Source: Sodalis sp. Psp (GTDB taxonomy: Bacteria; Pseudomonadota; Gammaproteobacteria; Enterobacterales; Enterobacteriaceae). From it: 64,000 nucleotides of DNA. The notes below the pieces were generated by a model. That model was not told where the DNA came from and searched no databases. It saw nothing but the letters and a program-made list of their open reading frames with translations. This document shows positions 23,416 through 35,049 of the stretch, one piece after another (position 1 is the stretch's first letter; the number at the start of each line of letters is the position of its first letter). The stretch is taken from contig JAHCVB010000002.1 of assembly GCA_024648745.1 (NCBI GenBank), forward strand, positions 262,885 to 326,884. Reading direction: 5' to 3'. A program made the translations under genes and the position numbers.

Positions 23416-23784
23416 GTGAAGTTTGAGACTTCAGTATGTCTCCGTTGACACCACAACTCCTGATATAGAATGAGTCTAGATATTTCCGCCATATCTCTAG
23501 TTGAACTCAAGAAAATTCAAATCGGCAAGTACAGCAAGAATGTGGTGATACCTCGTGTATCCTGGAACAGGCAAACAGGTACTGCTGGCAGTTGGAACTA
23601 TATTGTGATGCTAGATAATCCCTAGAGTGTGTTGGGAAACCCAGCAGCTAGTGCAGTAGTTCAAGAACCGGAAGTAATTTATTGATTAGCGGGCTAGAAG
23701 GGATGGTCTCAGCCTGCAAGGCAGTAGTCGCACAATACTGATCACTACAGCATGACAGTCAATCACTCTTATCACCGTGAGTGG
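23416..23784 (+). pseudogene. rlmH: rlmH (ybeA) remnant, 23S rRNA pseudouridine-1915 methyltransferase
   Basis: Frame-hopping along the plus strand gives VSVDTTTPDIE (E. coli VAVGTKMPDWV), VELKKIQIGKYSKN, a scrap of the ILDKEGEQML region, then LISGLEGMVSACKAVVAQY (E. coli LIGGPEGLSPACKAAAEQS) and finally NHSYHRE. Several stops and frameshifts kill it. RlmH methylates pseudouridine 1915 in helix 69. The spacing to mrdA is conserved. Confidence 0.87.
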
Positions 23785-23828
23785 CCGTGAGTGAAACGAG
23801 ATGGTTAACGTGAAATAATTCCGCTGTA

Positions 23829-25733
23829 ATGAAAATAGAACGTAACCCTATTCGTGACTATTCAGCCGAGTCGGCGTTGTTCGTGCGTCGCGCACTGGTA
23901 GCATTCGCAGGTATTTTGCTGCTCACCGATATTCTTATCGCCAATCTGTATCATTTACAGATCATTCATTTTGAAGATTACCGCACCCGCTCTAAAGAAA
24001 ACTGCATCAAACTGGTTCCTATCGCACCTAGTCGCGGCATTATCTACGATCGCAATGGAATTCCATTAGCGCTGAATCGCACCATTTATCAGCTTGAACT
24101 GATGCCAGAAAAGGTAGGTGATTTGAAAGAGACCATCGATGTCCTACGTTCGATAGTCGATTTAACTGACGATGATATCTCCAATTTTGAAAAAGAGCGC
24201 AAACGCTCCCGCCGCTTCACTCCATTGCCGCTTAAGGTGGGAATGACCGACGTGCAGCAGGCTCGTTTTGCCGTAAATCACTATCGTTTTCCTGGGGTCG
24301 AGGTTAAGGGGTATCAGCGCCGCTATTATCCCTATGGCTCTGCACTTACCCATGCCATAGGCTATGTATCAAAAATTAACGAGCGAGACGTGGAACGATT
24401 AGATAAAGAAGGCATTCTGGCGAATTATGCCGCCACCCAAGATATCGGCAAATTAGGCATTGAGCGTTATTATGAAAATACGCTTCACGGTAAAGTTGGC
24501 TATGAAGAGGTCGAGGTTAACAGCCATGGCCAAGTGATTCGCCAGTTGTATGAGCAGCCGCCACATGCAGGAAAAGATATTACCCTGACACTGGATCTCA
24601 GCCTGCAGCAATATATCGAAAAACTCCTAGCCGGAAACCGCGCAGCGGTAGTGGTGGTGGATCCGCGAGACGGTGGCATCCTTGCGTTAGTTTCTAACCC
24701 GAGCTACGATCCCAATTTGTTTGTTGACGGTATTTCCAGCCAAAAATACTATATGTTACTGAAAGATGAAAACCGTCCGCTTATCAATCGAGCCACCCAG
24801 GGGCTCTATCCGCCCGCCTCTACAGTGAAACCATATATTTCAGTGTCGGCACTGACTGTAGGCGTGATAAATAAAAATTTCTCGCTATTTGATCCCGGCT
24901 GGTGGCAGTTGCCTGGTTCGGAGAAACGCTATAGCGACTGGAAACGCTGGGGACACGGCAGATTGAATATCACCAAGGCATTGGAAGAGTCAGCGGATAC
25001 TTTCTTTTATCAAGTAGCATATGATATGGGAATCGATCGGCTGTCCGAATGGATGACCAAATTCGGCTACGGGAAGTACACCGGCATCGATCTTTCCGAG
25101 GAATATGCCGGCATCATGCCAACCCGCAACTGGAAAGTGCGGCGCTTTAAAAAACCCTGGTACCAGGGTGACACCATTCCAGTTGGAATTGGACAGGGTT
25201 ATTGGACCGCCACGCCGGTGCAAATGTCCAAAGCACTGATGACACTGATTAACGATGGTGCGATGCGTACCCCTCACTTGCTCAATAATACATGGGAAAA
25301 TGGCCGGCCGGTGCCTTACCGTCATCCCGATCACGTCCAAATTGGCGATCCTAATTCCGGCTACTGGGAAATCGCTAAAGATGGGATGTTTGGCGTCGCT
25401 AACCGTCCCAATGGTACAGCACGACAGAGTTTCGCCAACGCACCCTATAAGGCAGCGGCCAAATCTGGTACCGCTCAGGTCTACAGCTTAAAATCTAATG
25501 AGACCTACAACGTTCATAAAATCGCTGAGCGACTGCGTGACCATAAACTGATGACTGCCTTCGCTCCATTTAATAAACCGATTGTGGCTGTAGTAGTGAT
25601 TTTAGAAAACGGAGGTACCGGCCAGTCGGTGGGAACCATAACCCGCCAAATTCTGGACTATGTCTTCTTAGGGAAGAATACTGCTGATTTATCGGTGGAG
25701 CAACCCATTAAACCAGATAGCGCGAGCAATTAA
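23829..25733 (+). CDS. mrdA: Penicillin-binding protein 2 (peptidoglycan transpeptidase)
   Basis: PBP2 is the elongasome transpeptidase that makes the side wall with RodA. The protein has 634 residues (E. coli 633). One N-terminal membrane anchor is followed by the dimerisation domain and then the transpeptidase domain. The active-site Ser331 lies in STVK, the second motif is SAD in SADTFFYQ, and KSGT is near residue 545. It is followed after 6 bp by mrdB. A roughly 220-bp piece (24,974-25,193, covering the SAD motif) is duplicated in inverse orientation beside lgt. Confidence 0.98.
   Translation: MKIERNPIRDYSAESALFVRRALVAFAGILLLTDILIANLYHLQIIHFEDYRTRSKENCIKLVPIAPSRGIIYDRNGIPLALNRTIYQLELMPEKVGDLKETIDVLRSIVDLTDDDISNFEKERKRSRRFTPLPLKVGMTDVQQARFAVNHYRFPGVEVKGYQRRYYPYGSALTHAIGYVSKINERDVERLDKEGILANYAATQDIGKLGIERYYENTLHGKVGYEEVEVNSHGQVIRQLYEQPPHAGKDITLTLDLSLQQYIEKLLAGNRAAVVVVDPRDGGILALVSNPSYDPNLFVDGISSQKYYMLLKDENRPLINRATQGLYPPASTVKPYISVSALTVGVINKNFSLFDPGWWQLPGSEKRYSDWKRWGHGRLNITKALEESADTFFYQVAYDMGIDRLSEWMTKFGYGKYTGIDLSEEYAGIMPTRNWKVRRFKKPWYQGDTIPVGIGQGYWTATPVQMSKALMTLINDGAMRTPHLLNNTWENGRPVPYRHPDHVQIGDPNSGYWEIAKDGMFGVANRPNGTARQSFANAPYKAAAKSGTAQVYSLKSNETYNVHKIAERLRDHKLMTAFAPFNKPIVAVVVILENGGTGQSVGTITRQILDYVFLGKNTADLSVEQPIKPDSASN
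24974..25193 (+). repeat. Source copy of the duplicated mrdA segment
   Basis: This part of mrdA matches the reverse complement of 56,145-56,368 with about 95% identity by eye. The coding frame is intact here and broken in the distant copy, so this is the parent. Confidence 0.93.
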
Positions 25734-25739
25734 CCGACT

Positions 25740-26852
25740 GTGTCTAATAATCCGCAACAGGCTTCTTTATGGAATAAGTTACACATTGACGTAGTGCTGT
25801 TATTTTTCGTCGCCCTATTGCTGGTGTACAGCACCTTCGTGATATGGAGCGCCAGTAGTCAGGACGTAAGCATGATGGAACGAAAAATAGCCCAAATCAT
25901 CATGGGCCTTCTGGTTATGCTAGTGTTAGCGCAGGTGCCGCCCCGCTTCTATGAGGCTTGGGCGCCCTATCTGTATATCTTCTGTGTGTTTCTACTTGTG
26001 CTAGTAGACGCCTTCGGCCAGATCAGTAAAGGGGCGCAGCGCTGGCTAGATCTGGGTGTTATCCGTTTCCAGCCGTCGGAAATTGCAAAAATCTCCGTGC
26101 CGCTGATGGTAGCGCGCTTTATCAATCGTGACAGTTGCCCACCTTCATTAAAGAATATCTTCATTGCGCTAGTGTTCATTTTTTTGCCTACACTACTAGT
26201 ATCAGCGCAACCCGATCTGGGAACCGCAATTCTTATCGCCGCCTCCGGTCTATTCGTACTGTTTCTATCGGGGATAAGTTGGAAGCTGCTTGCAATAGCA
26301 GCACTACTGGTGGCGGCATTTGTTCCCTTGTTGTGGTTCTTTTTAATGCATGAGTACCAGCGGGACCGGGTGATGATGCTACTAGATTCCGCAGCCGACC
26401 CACTGGGGGCCGGTTACCATATTATCCAATCAAAAATCGCCATCGGCTCTGGGGGGCTCATCGGAAAAGGCTGGTTGCATGGCACTCAGTCACAGTTAGA
26501 GTTTTTGCCAGAACGTCATACTGACTTCATTTTTGCAGTGCTAGGAGAAGAGCTGGGGTTCATTGGCGTTCTAGTATTGCTCACCCTTTATCTTGGTATT
26601 ATTATCCGCGGTCTGGTGATAGCGTCGCGTGCACAAAACACCTTTGGCCGAGTCATGGTCGGTGGTTTGATGCTAATTTTATTTGTTTATGTGTTTGTAA
26701 ATATCGGTATGGTCAGTGGTATCTTACCGGTAGTTGGCGTGCCACTGCCGCTGGTGAGCTATGGCGGTTCAGCGTTAATCGTGATAATGGCAGGGTTTGG
26801 TATCGTCATGTCGATACATACTCACCGAAAAATGTTATCTAAAAATTTATAG
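25740..26852 (+). CDS. mrdB: Peptidoglycan glycosyltransferase RodA
   Basis: RodA is the SEDS-family polymerase that acts with PBP2. Its 370 residues equal E. coli. Multiple membrane helices and the family segments [27 protein letters not shown] and [13 protein letters not shown] are present. The start is GTG at 25740, 6 bp after mrdA. The pair with mrdA is the rod-shape core; later genes of the E. coli cluster (rlpA, dacA) are gone or eroded. Confidence 0.97.
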   Translation: MSNNPQQASLWNKLHIDVVLLFFVALLLVYSTFVIWSASSQDVSMMERKIAQIIMGLLVMLVLAQVPPRFYEAWAPYLYIFCVFLLVLVDAFGQISKGAQRWLDLGVIRFQPSEIAKISVPLMVARFINRDSCPPSLKNIFIALVFIFLPTLLVSAQPDLGTAILIAASGLFVLFLSGISWKLLAIAALLVAAFVPLLWFFLMHEYQRDRVMMLLDSAADPLGAGYHIIQSKIAIGSGGLIGKGWLHGTQSQLEFLPERHTDFIFAVLGEELGFIGVLVLLTLYLGIIIRGLVIASRAQNTFGRVMVGGLMLILFVYVFVNIGMVSGILPVVGVPLPLVSYGGSALIVIMAGFGIVMSIHTHRKMLSKNL

Positions 26853-26861
26853 AGGCACGCA

Positions 26862-27010
26862 ATGCATCAGCAAAAGCAGATGGTACGTATCGGTATCATG
26901 ATGGAGCTGCTGCTCAGCTAGTCAAACAAAGTCCTTGCCTAGTTATGACAGCGAAGTCAGTGGTACTTCATTACCCAACAAGCAATTCGACGTCAACACA
27001 CCAGCTGAGC
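26862..27010 (+). pseudogene. Possible rlpA remnant
   Basis: Just after mrdB, where E. coli has rlpA, an ATG opens MHQQKQMVRIGIMMELLLS before a stop. This is similar in style to an RlpA lipoprotein signal peptide. A further frame gives PSYDSEVSGTS, loosely like the mature N-terminus (P-x-YNGP-VEISG). The match is short and the septal RlpA domain is not visible, so this is only a suggestion based mainly on position. Confidence 0.3.
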
Positions 27011-27611
27011 GCCTACTTTTTTATCGTCGCTTACCATCCCCGCATACATCACCAACCAATAGGATGACAAAGCTGCTCAGCCGCCTATATAATATTCTGA
27101 GTGATTTCTTTTTTTTGTTTCTCTTTCCTGGCTGTTTATAAAACGTAAACTAGGATACCGTTGTTGGGCAGTAACGTTTACGTACAGCAGTGGTATTGGA
27201 AATCAGCCAGATCGCTCCTAGGAAAGATCAATTTTTTGTTCTTCCAGAGATAGTTACCGATCATGCTGTCTACACTACTTTTACCCAAATTGATAACGGT
27301 TATTTTAACAGACGATTGCGCACCAGAGCATCCTATATGGGTGCTAATGAAGAGCTAAGTCGATGTCAATTTTCTCTCTTTAGATTGTGACACGAATATC
27401 TAGACAGCTGAGCCACGCAGAATATATGTGGTACTTATATTCCTGATTTCATTTCAGGAGTGTGTAACATGTCTTACCTACGACTATTTGATGAAATAAT
27501 CAATATATAGTGATATACTATCTCTGTGCTGAATTAGTTGCAGGTGCGGACGACTGTTTAATCTCTCTAGCAGGCGCTAAAATTCGTTAAGTAGTATATC
27601 ATTTAACGTTA
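27011..27611. other. Eroded region between the mrd and nth blocks
   Basis: About 600 bp with no recognised gene. E. coli dacA would follow rlpA on the left side and rsxG/rsxE precede nth on the right, so a genome rearrangement junction lies here. Nothing else is legible to me. Confidence 0.5.
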
Positions 27612-27757
27612 TTTTCCTCAATTACCTCCGCCAAAATTCTAGCACCTGGTGCGCTATTAGGCTTAGTATTCCACCAAGTGAGATTATCTTCTGGCTGTGC
27701 CCCGCTATCTTGGTCTGTGAGAGGAGTAGAAGGCAGCAGATTGCTCCATGAATAAAA
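27612..27757 (+). pseudogene. rsxE: rsxE C-terminal remnant
   Basis: Directly before nth a reading APGALLGLVF matches the RsxE segment PPGAFIGLGL. The frame then runs to a TAA that overlaps the nth start (ATGAATAA), the expected position of the rsxE end. The rest of the electron-transport subunit is gone. Support is the short match plus the exact place next to nth. Confidence 0.5.
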
Positions 27758-28386
27758 TCAAGCGTTATAACATTCTTTGCCGTATGCGTGATAATAATCC
27801 CCATCCGACAACCGAACTGGTTTATCACTCGCCGTTCGAGCTGTTAATTGCGGTGCTACTGTCTGCACAGTCCAGCGATGTGAGAGTCAATAAAGTCACT
27901 AGTCAGTTATTTCCGGTAGCAAATACACCACAGGCTATGTTAGTGCTAGGGGTGGAAGGTATTAAGCGCCATATAAAATCCATTGGCCTATTTAACAGTA
28001 AGGCAGAAAACATCATTACAACTTGCCGGTCACTGATAGAGTACCATCAGGGTCAGGTACCGGAAGATTACGTCGCATTGAGAAAGCTGTCAGGAGTCGG
28101 ACGCAAGACTGCTAACGCAGTGTTAAATATTGCTTTTGGCTGGCCGACAATCGCGGTAGATACACATATTTTCCGCGTTAGTAACCGGACTCGCTTCGCA
28201 GTAGGGAAAGATGTGGATGCCGTTGAGAAAAAACTACTGGTAGTTGTGCCGGAGGAATTCAAAATCAATTGTCACCATTGGCTTATACTGCATGGTCGCT
28301 ATACCTGTGTCGCTCGTCAGCCGCGCTGCAGTTCCTGCCTGATTGAAGATCTGTGCGAATATGGTCAAAAGCATTATCCACAGTAG
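27748..28386 (+). CDS. nth: Endonuclease III
   Basis: Nth is a bifunctional DNA glycosylase/AP lyase for oxidised pyrimidines. The protein has 212 residues (E. coli 211). The helix-hairpin-helix LSGVGRKTANAV holds the catalytic Lys, and AVDTHIFR holds the catalytic Asp. The 4Fe-4S cluster cysteines follow the pattern C-x6-C-x2-C-x5-C in CVARQPRCSSCLIEDLC. It is intact while its rsx neighbours are not. Confidence 0.97.
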   Translation: MNKIKRYNILCRMRDNNPHPTTELVYHSPFELLIAVLLSAQSSDVRVNKVTSQLFPVANTPQAMLVLGVEGIKRHIKSIGLFNSKAENIITTCRSLIEYHQGQVPEDYVALRKLSGVGRKTANAVLNIAFGWPTIAVDTHIFRVSNRTRFAVGKDVDAVEKKLLVVVPEEFKINCHHWLILHGRYTCVARQPRCSSCLIEDLCEYGQKHYPQ

Positions 28387-29291
28387 TGCTGTTTAGACTA
28401 GACGTCTGGCCTTTTCCCCGTAAGACGATTATTTGATAGCGTAAACTTGATACTCGAAAAATTAATAAGATGTGTAGTGTGAACTGCTGATCTTGGATGA
28501 TAACGTGGACAAATTGGCGACAAGTCAGAATGTTGAAAGATGAAAACAGAATAAGGAAAGTGACCTCATAATTCTATTCCTAAATTAAAAAGGGAATGAT
28601 TTAGTGACCTCTGGCAGCAGGAGATCCACTTTTCTGCATGTCCTCTGTAAGCTTTTATTTCACTGGAGTTACCATGATTTTCAATGTATATCCTTATCTA
28701 TATGCTCAAGTGATTTCCGCGGATTTAACCCTTTAAAAAATAAAAAATAGCAGACAGCTAGTAAAGCCCGCCTGTCTTCGCTAGCAAAAGGTGTTAAAAC
28801 TACTAGCGGTCAGTTGTATATGTTTAAAGTCCAGTGAACTGCAGTCAGTAACACCTCACGACGTAGATTAAACACCTCACTAGTACCACACGAGTTTTGT
28901 GCTTAAACTATTGTTAATACCTGTGGTATCCACCGAGCTCATGATACCTATTCCAGTAGAATAATAATACAGATATGTCAAACAAACAAAAACCTAACCT
29001 TTGTAGCGGAATCCAACTGTATCCGGAGGGACAGTGTGTACCTTCTATCCAGATATTTATCACCGATCTAGCAGATAATAAGGCAGTTACATTGATCACT
29101 TTAATTGTTAAAATAGCTAAAAGCTAAATGCATTCTCTTTGATTCTGAGCACCATTTGAGATCACGTGAGACTGGATAGAAAGATTATTTCTTCATCATA
29201 ACCTTCTTAATTAACTAATCTACCTTTAACACATACCTGCTACAAATAACAACAAAGCAAGACCACAAGGTTCTGCACTCCCAAAAACCCG
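28387..29291. other. Eroded region between nth and tyrS
   Basis: About 900 bp. In E. coli dtpA, gstA and pdxY lie here; I could not read any of them. No feature supported. Confidence 0.55.
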
Positions 29292-30566
29292 CTACTGCCA
29301 GTATAGCAGACAGTAATCTTTCTTGCCTCGACACAACAAGGTATAGCGGCCATACAACCGATCGGCGTCGCTAAATACATACTCTGCTGACACCTGTTTT
29401 TCACCATTCACCGTGACCGCGTTAGAGGTAACCACGATGCGAGCCTGCCCACGTGATCGCACTAGTTCTGCTGCCACCAGCGCCTGCTGCAAATCGGCGC
29501 CTTTCTCAAGCGTAACCACTGGCATGCCATTCTGGGCAAGCTGAGCGAAATCATCCTCAGTCAAGTTATCCGCTGAGCCAGTAAACAGGCTAGCGGTGAT
29601 ATATTTGGCTATTGCTAGACCTTGCTCGCCATGTACCATGCGAGTAACCTCTTCCGCTAGGACATACTGGGCACGCGGCGATTCCTTACTGACGCGATCT
29701 TCCGCTTCTAGCACTGCTATTGCGGCCAGATCCAGAAAGGTGAATAATTTCAAGAAGCGGTAAACTTCACTATCAGAGATGTTAATCCAGAACTGGTAAA
29801 ATTTATAAGGGCTGGTTTTTCTCGGATCCAACCATACCACACCACCATCAGATTTACCAAATTTAGTACCGTCCGCTTTGGTGATAAGCGGCACCGTCAA
29901 GCCGAAAACAGTGTTTTGGTTCAGACGACGAGTTAAATCAATACCCGTGGTGATATTACCCCACTGGTCGGAGCCACCTATTTGCAGCACCACGCCATAC
30001 TGTTTATTCAAGTAGGAGAAATCGTATCCTTGTAGCAGGTTATAAGAAAACTCAGTGAAGGAGATACCACTATTGTCACGGCTTAGTCTCTGCTTGACTG
30101 ATTCTTTGTTAATCATTTGATTTACGGAAAAGTGCTTACCGATATCACGCAGGAAAGTCAACATGTTCATCGCACCAAACCAGTCATAGTTGTTGGCAAC
30201 GATGGCGCTGTTGTCCCCGCAGTCGAAATTGAGAAAAAGGGACATCTGGCGTTTGATTGTTTCCACCCATTCCTGAACGGTTTCTGTGGTATTAAGCTTA
30301 CGTTCAGTCGCCTTAAAGCTGGGATCGCCGATAAGGCCGGTAGCGCCGCCGACCAGGGCAATAGGTTGATGCCCAGCCAGTTGAAAGCGTTTTAAGCATA
30401 ACAGAGGTACTAGATGCCCCAAATGCAAGCTATCAGCAGTTGGATCGAAACCGCAATAAAGAGCAATAGGCCCTTTTCCCAGCCGCCCAACTAAAGCTTT
30501 TTTGTCTGTAATCTGTGCAATTAGGTCCCGATCCTGTAATTGTTGTATTAGGTCATTACCTGTCAT
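29292..30566 (-). CDS. tyrS: Tyrosyl-tRNA synthetase
   Basis: Class I synthetase for tRNA-Tyr. From the ATG at 30566 the protein has 424 residues, the E. coli length. The HIGH motif is HLGH in [18 protein letters not shown] is [14 protein letters not shown] is the tyrosine-binding signature, and an S4-like domain ends the protein. The frame is open 17 codons upstream, but family length and GGA 6-8 nt before 30566 decide. pdxH lies upstream with a 140-bp gap. Confidence 0.97.
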   Translation of the reverse strand: MTGNDLIQQLQDRDLIAQITDKKALVGRLGKGPIALYCGFDPTADSLHLGHLVPLLCLKRFQLAGHQPIALVGGATGLIGDPSFKATERKLNTTETVQEWVETIKRQMSLFLNFDCGDNSAIVANNYDWFGAMNMLTFLRDIGKHFSVNQMINKESVKQRLSRDNSGISFTEFSYNLLQGYDFSYLNKQYGVVLQIGGSDQWGNITTGIDLTRRLNQNTVFGLTVPLITKADGTKFGKSDGGVVWLDPRKTSPYKFYQFWINISDSEVYRFLKLFTFLDLAAIAVLEAEDRVSKESPRAQYVLAEEVTRMVHGEQGLAIAKYITASLFTGSADNLTEDDFAQLAQNGMPVVTLEKGADLQQALVAAELVRSRGQARIVVTSNAVTVNGEKQVSAEYVFSDADRLYGRYTLLCRGKKDYCLLYWQ

Positions 30567-30706
30567 CAAAATTCCATCATTAATTACATTTGTTACAGGA
30601 AAAAACACAACCTGCATAGCACCGGTATTTACCCAACGTGCTGCCTCTATTCTTAAAATGGCACGTTAGCCTCTAACACAGGTAGTTCCTGTGAACATCA
30701 CGCGAA

Positions 30707-31357
30707 TTACGGCGCCAGCCGGTCAATTCGCCAACCTCTGTCTTCGCGTTGATAAAGAAATCGATCATGAAGGCGATGCTTGCCACCCTGCCAAAACTCC
30801 ATCGCCTCGATGCTAATTTGGTAACCGCCCCAAAAACTAGGTAACGGCACCTCTCTCTTTTTAAATTTCTGTTTTAATTCTAAAAATTTATTTTCGAGCA
30901 CACTACGATCGGAAATACAACTGGACTGGCAGGAGACCCAGGTGCCTATCTGGCTATCACGGGGACGGCTGTAAAAATACTTCATGACTTCGTTTACTGA
31001 AAGTTGCTCTGCACGCCCAAGCAGTAACACCTGGCGCTCTAGTGCGTGCCAGGGAAAATGTAAGCTAATGCGCGGATTATGCACTAGATGGCTAGCTTTA
31101 CGGCTGCCTAAGTTGGTATAAAATACCATGCCTTGTTTATTGAAATGTTTAAGCAATACTAACCTCTGATAAGGCTGGCCGTTTTTGTCTACCGTGCCTA
31201 CACTCATGGCGGTAGCGTCAGGAAGCTGTGCAGCGCAAGCTTGCTTTAGCCACTTCTCGAACAAATCCATGGGCTCAGCTGTCAAATCTACACGGCGCAA
31301 TCCACCCTGAGTATATTCCCTCCGCAGGGCAGCGATATTGATCGGATGTTCTGTCAT
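30707..31357 (-). CDS. pdxH: Pyridoxine/pyridoxamine 5'-phosphate oxidase
   Basis: PdxH makes pyridoxal 5'-phosphate using FMN. The protein has 216 residues (E. coli 218). [24 protein letters not shown] and [10 protein letters not shown], and the C-terminal [12 protein letters not shown] and RIDRLAP, are all family hallmarks. It precedes tyrS in the same direction, as in E. coli. The ribosome binding site is weak. Confidence 0.97.
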   Translation of the reverse strand: MTEHPINIAALRREYTQGGLRRVDLTAEPMDLFEKWLKQACAAQLPDATAMSVGTVDKNGQPYQRLVLLKHFNKQGMVFYTNLGSRKASHLVHNPRISLHFPWHALERQVLLLGRAEQLSVNEVMKYFYSRPRDSQIGTWVSCQSSCISDRSVLENKFLELKQKFKKREVPLPSFWGGYQISIEAMEFWQGGKHRLHDRFLYQREDRGWRIDRLAP

Positions 31358-32072
31358 AATTTGCTAAAATTTAGTTATGGGAAATCATTATTGTGCGCTA
31401 TGACGCCCAAGATCTCAATCAGTTACCGCTCCTCTGCAAATAACAACAATTTTGTTCTAATATTTAATAAAAGCACACCTAAACTTTTTAATTAGAAGTT
31501 GTATTGGCTGATGTAACTGGCATCTGAGACGACCTGCGACAGATTTAATTACTGGTCGTCTAGGAAGTTGTTATACAGGAATATGAACCAGCCATAGCGT
31601 ACTGAACTGGTAATTAATATTTCGTTTTTAAAAACTTCCAAAAGAGCTAGCCCCAGCTTACTTCTGATACTCTACCCCTTCTAGATCTTGAATTACTTCC
31701 AGTGTTATATCAATGCTGTCTAATCTATGCTGGATGTAATGCTTAACATAACAGCCAATTCTCATTTACTCCTTTCTGATGCTGGAATTATGACATATTG
31801 CGAGCAACTTAAGTTTATCAGTCAAAAACCACAAAAACTTACCTCACATGCTGTTGATAGCACAACTAAGTTAATTAGGTAATTCTAACTTATTTTTAAA
31901 AAATTAAATTATCTAGCTATCTTATTTTGTTGATTTGCAGTTTATATTTTTTGTGTTATCTTTATAGTTTTATATGTTATAAAATAACAAAAATATATTT
32001 ATACAATTTATTAGATTCACTTCTGTCTGGAGTTGCCTTGATGGAAGGGTGTATTTGTCTGGAGTTTTTATT
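31358..32072. other. Intergenic region between pdxH and slyB
   Basis: About 700 bp where E. coli has mliC and anmK. I recognise neither. The last 150 bp are very AT-rich and probably carry the slyB promoter, which I cannot place with confidence. Confidence 0.55.
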
Positions 32073-32540
32073 ATGACGAAACATTTAACCGTGGCAGTCT
32101 TAGCCGGTATGATGCTAGCAGGTTGTGCCAACAACAGCATGTTGTCTGGCGATGTCTACTCCTCTTCTGAAGTTAAAGAGGCTTGGGACGTGACATATGG
32201 CACTCTAGTGAGTGTACGCCCAGTGCAGATTCAAGGCAGTGAAGACTCGAACGTAATCGGCGCATTGGGTGGCGCAGTACTGGGAGGGTTCCTGGGAAAC
32301 ACGATAGGTGGTAGCACCGGACGTGGTCTAGCGACCACGTCCGGTGCTGTTGCTGGCGGCATAGCTGGTTCAAGTGCCGAAGGTATAGTTAACCGCACTC
32401 AGGGCGTCGAGCTAGAAGTGCGTAAAGATGACGGAACCACCATCATGGTGGTACAGAAACAGAACAAAAATCGCTTCTACGTCGGGCAGCGCGTGGCGTT
32501 GGCTAACAACGGCCGCACTACTATTGTTTCACCCCGCTAA
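32073..32540 (+). CDS. slyB: Outer membrane lipoprotein SlyB
   Basis: SlyB is a glycine-zipper outer membrane lipoprotein, PhoPQ-regulated in enterics. From ATG 32073 it has 155 residues, the E. coli length. The signal peptide ends in lipobox LAGC. The glycine-zipper segment GALGGAVLGGFLGNTIGG and the C-terminal VELEVRKDDGTTIMVVQKQ are conserved. GGAG lies 9 nt before this ATG; the in-frame codon at 32049 is unlikely. It is convergent with slyA. Confidence 0.96.
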   Translation: MTKHLTVAVLAGMMLAGCANNSMLSGDVYSSSEVKEAWDVTYGTLVSVRPVQIQGSEDSNVIGALGGAVLGGFLGNTIGGSTGRGLATTSGAVAGGIAGSSAEGIVNRTQGVELEVRKDDGTTIMVVQKQNKNRFYVGQRVALANNGRTTIVSPR

Positions 32541-32617
32541 TTAGGGTCTATTAGCGAAGTACAATACGAAAAAACCGACCTCAGGGGGCCCTCGACTTGG
32601 TATAAAGATATTGTGCC

Positions 32618-33052
32618 TTAAAACTTGTTATAGAGTTCCAGGATGTTCTTTTCCAATTTAAAAATCATATTATTCAGTAACTGAATCTCTTCCTGGCTAA
32701 TGCCATTGAGAATTTCATCTCGAGTATTGCCGATAACATTATTTACTTCTTTAATGATAGATGCAGCAGATTCAGTCAATTTAATCCGCTTTGCCCGACG
32801 GTCATTGACGCAGGTATGCCTGGTAATGAGTCCTTTTTCTTCAAGCTGATCCAGCGTCCGTACCAAAGATGGTTGTTCAATGCCGATAGCCTTTGCTAGT
32901 TGAATCTGAGACTGATCAGGCGGTAACTGGCAAATATTATGTAGAGTAATCCAATGCGTCTGTGTGAGTTCTAAAGGCTTTAAGCGATGGTCAATTAAAG
33001 CGCGCCATACACGAACAAGTCGCGCTAAGTCTGATCCTAATGGCGATTCCAA
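32618..33052 (-). CDS. slyA: MarR-family transcriptional regulator SlyA
   Basis: SlyA is a winged-helix dimer that counters H-NS silencing in enterics. From the TTG at 33052 it has 144 residues, the E. coli length. The recognition helix region [20 protein letters not shown] is unchanged, and [11 protein letters not shown] forms the wing. The frame is open to another TTG at 33067, but AAGGAG lies 6 nt before 33052, overlapping that upstream codon, so the shorter form is preferred. It is the only transcription regulator in the window. Confidence 0.96.
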   Translation of the reverse strand: MESPLGSDLARLVRVWRALIDHRLKPLELTQTHWITLHNICQLPPDQSQIQLAKAIGIEQPSLVRTLDQLEEKGLITRHTCVNDRRAKRIKLTESAASIIKEVNNVIGNTRDEILNGISQEEIQLLNNMIFKLEKNILELYNKF

Positions 33053-34344
33053 TTCTGTCTCCTTCAATAATTGAGCTGACTAAGCTTGCTTCCTGGATTC
33101 TTCCCCATCCTAATGGGTGAATGAGCAAATTACAAACATATATACCAATAATGTAAGCATTATGTAGAGATTGGAGATTAATGTAAGCAGCATATTCTTC
33201 CTTAAAATTAAAATATATGTCATACATACGAGTTCTGTGCAGCAAAACCTTCTAATTCCACTGAAAGACATGGTATTCCGTTCTCATTGAGTCCTATGGG
33301 AATTTAATTTCGTTAATAGCACAGCCCCGTAGACACTCAATTCAGCTATTTTCATGATAATAAGCTGAAAAGTTTATTTTTAATTAAAAAATATTAATAA
33401 TATATAACTTAAGTATTTATTTAAAAAATATCACTGACACATCATCTACGCATTTCAGGCAATATACGGTTTATCATTCACGATTTATTTCGGATAGTGA
33501 TGACTAAATTTACATATCGTTATAATTTACGTGAATCTATCACCATACAGGCAAGATGCTTTAACGTCTGCGCTTAACACCATGTGCTCAATGCTGGCCA
33601 TGCACTCTACTCCACACAAAGACGATAAAGAGTTCGTTGTAACGCAGTTTCCCAAATATACCAAGCATAACAGTCACTAGAATCCATCATGTCGCTTCTA
33701 TGTAACTTCTTAGTCGCTAAGCTCTACCACGTGACGCACAAGCCAAAACAACAACAGCTGCTCCGGTACATCCAGTATATCTTAGGTTCTCTTACACTAT
33801 CATAGTATTACCGTAAGTAACATTGGCGACAAAGCTGCAACACTTCCAATTTCTGGCTGTTGCTCATCCAGTTTCACTGAAAGTGTTCGTTTCGGCTACG
33901 CAGCAGTCCACAACAGTAGCCCTGTATCTAACTGACAAACACCACGGCAGGGATTAGCTAAAAACTCAAGTTATTCTACCATATTACCTCCTAGTGCCTA
34001 TAAATTGCAGATAACGTTTTCCTTGCTGGAAAGTTATTTACTATGCCACCATGCTCTATTACTTCTCTCTTGCCACTACTGAACTAGTTTCACCCTGTGA
34101 ACTATACTGCAACCTGTATGATCAATACGATCATGCTTGATCGTGGTTGTTCATGAGTGCACCAAAATGATGTGCAGGCCGCCTGCGGACATATCTCGTC
34201 AATGCGTCAGCACCTAAATACAAGTAGCAGCTGGTTTCCCAGATTGACACCTCCTTCTCTCTATCTTGAACTCATAAACTAATCATGTAAAACATCCTAG
34301 GATTTGCCATAATAGAGCTAAATTCCTCTAACGTAGAACAAGGC
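33053..34344. other. Eroded region between slyA and rnt
   Basis: About 1.3 kb of non-coding sequence. E. coli has ydhI-ydhK, sodC, nemA, gloA and others here. I found no legible remnant of these. Confidence 0.55.
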
Positions 34345-35049
34345 ATGACTGAAAAATATGATGTAAACAACACTCTCCGTGCCCGCTTTCGCGGCTTTTA
34401 CCCTGTTGTCATTGACGTAGAAACGGCGGGATTCAATGCTGGAATTGATGCTTTGCTGGAAATCGCCATCGTGACCTTGAAGATGGATAGCGATGGTTGG
34501 CTGCAAACCGATAATACCTTGCACTTCCATGTCGATCCTTTTCCTGGCTCGCTATTGCAAGCAGAATCATTGGCCTTTAACGGTATCGATCCACATAATC
34601 CTTTACGAGGTGCAGTCAGCGAATATGAAGCTCTGAATAAAATCTTCAAACAGGTGCGCACAGGAATCAAAGATCAAGACTGCAATCGTGCTATTGTTGT
34701 CGCGCATAATGCTGCATTCGATCACAGTTTTTTAATGGCAGCTGCCGGCCGAGTCGGGTTAAAGCGCAACCCATTTCACCCTTTTGCTACCTTCGACACA
34801 GCGGCTCTCAGCGGGTTAGTGCTAGGTCAGACCGTACTGGCGAAAGCCTGTAACACCGCAGGCATTCCCTTTGATAGCAACGAAGCACACTCCGCATTGT
34901 ATGATACTGAGCGCACCGCCGTGCTGTTTTGCGAGTTAGTAAATCGCTGGAAACGATTGGCTGGCTGGCCGATAACATTACCTAAACCAGATGATACTGA
35001 AGATGAAGACGTCACCGCCCACCGCTCTCATTCAGATATAGATACATAG
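34345..35049 (+). CDS. rnt: Ribonuclease T
   Basis: RNase T is a DEDD 3'-5' exonuclease that trims tRNA ends (the CCA turnover) and 5S/23S rRNA. The protein has 234 residues (E. coli 215), the extra length being an acidic C-terminal tail ([11 protein letters not shown]). ExoI carries D and E in VIDVETAGF, the middle Asp is in [10 protein letters not shown], and [10 protein letters not shown] carries the catalytic His and last Asp. It is divergent from the eroded slyA side; grxD lies opposite downstream. Confidence 0.97.
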   Translation: MTEKYDVNNTLRARFRGFYPVVIDVETAGFNAGIDALLEIAIVTLKMDSDGWLQTDNTLHFHVDPFPGSLLQAESLAFNGIDPHNPLRGAVSEYEALNKIFKQVRTGIKDQDCNRAIVVAHNAAFDHSFLMAAAGRVGLKRNPFHPFATFDTAALSGLVLGQTVLAKACNTAGIPFDSNEAHSALYDTERTAVLFCELVNRWKRLAGWPITLPKPDDTEDEDVTAHRSHSDIDT

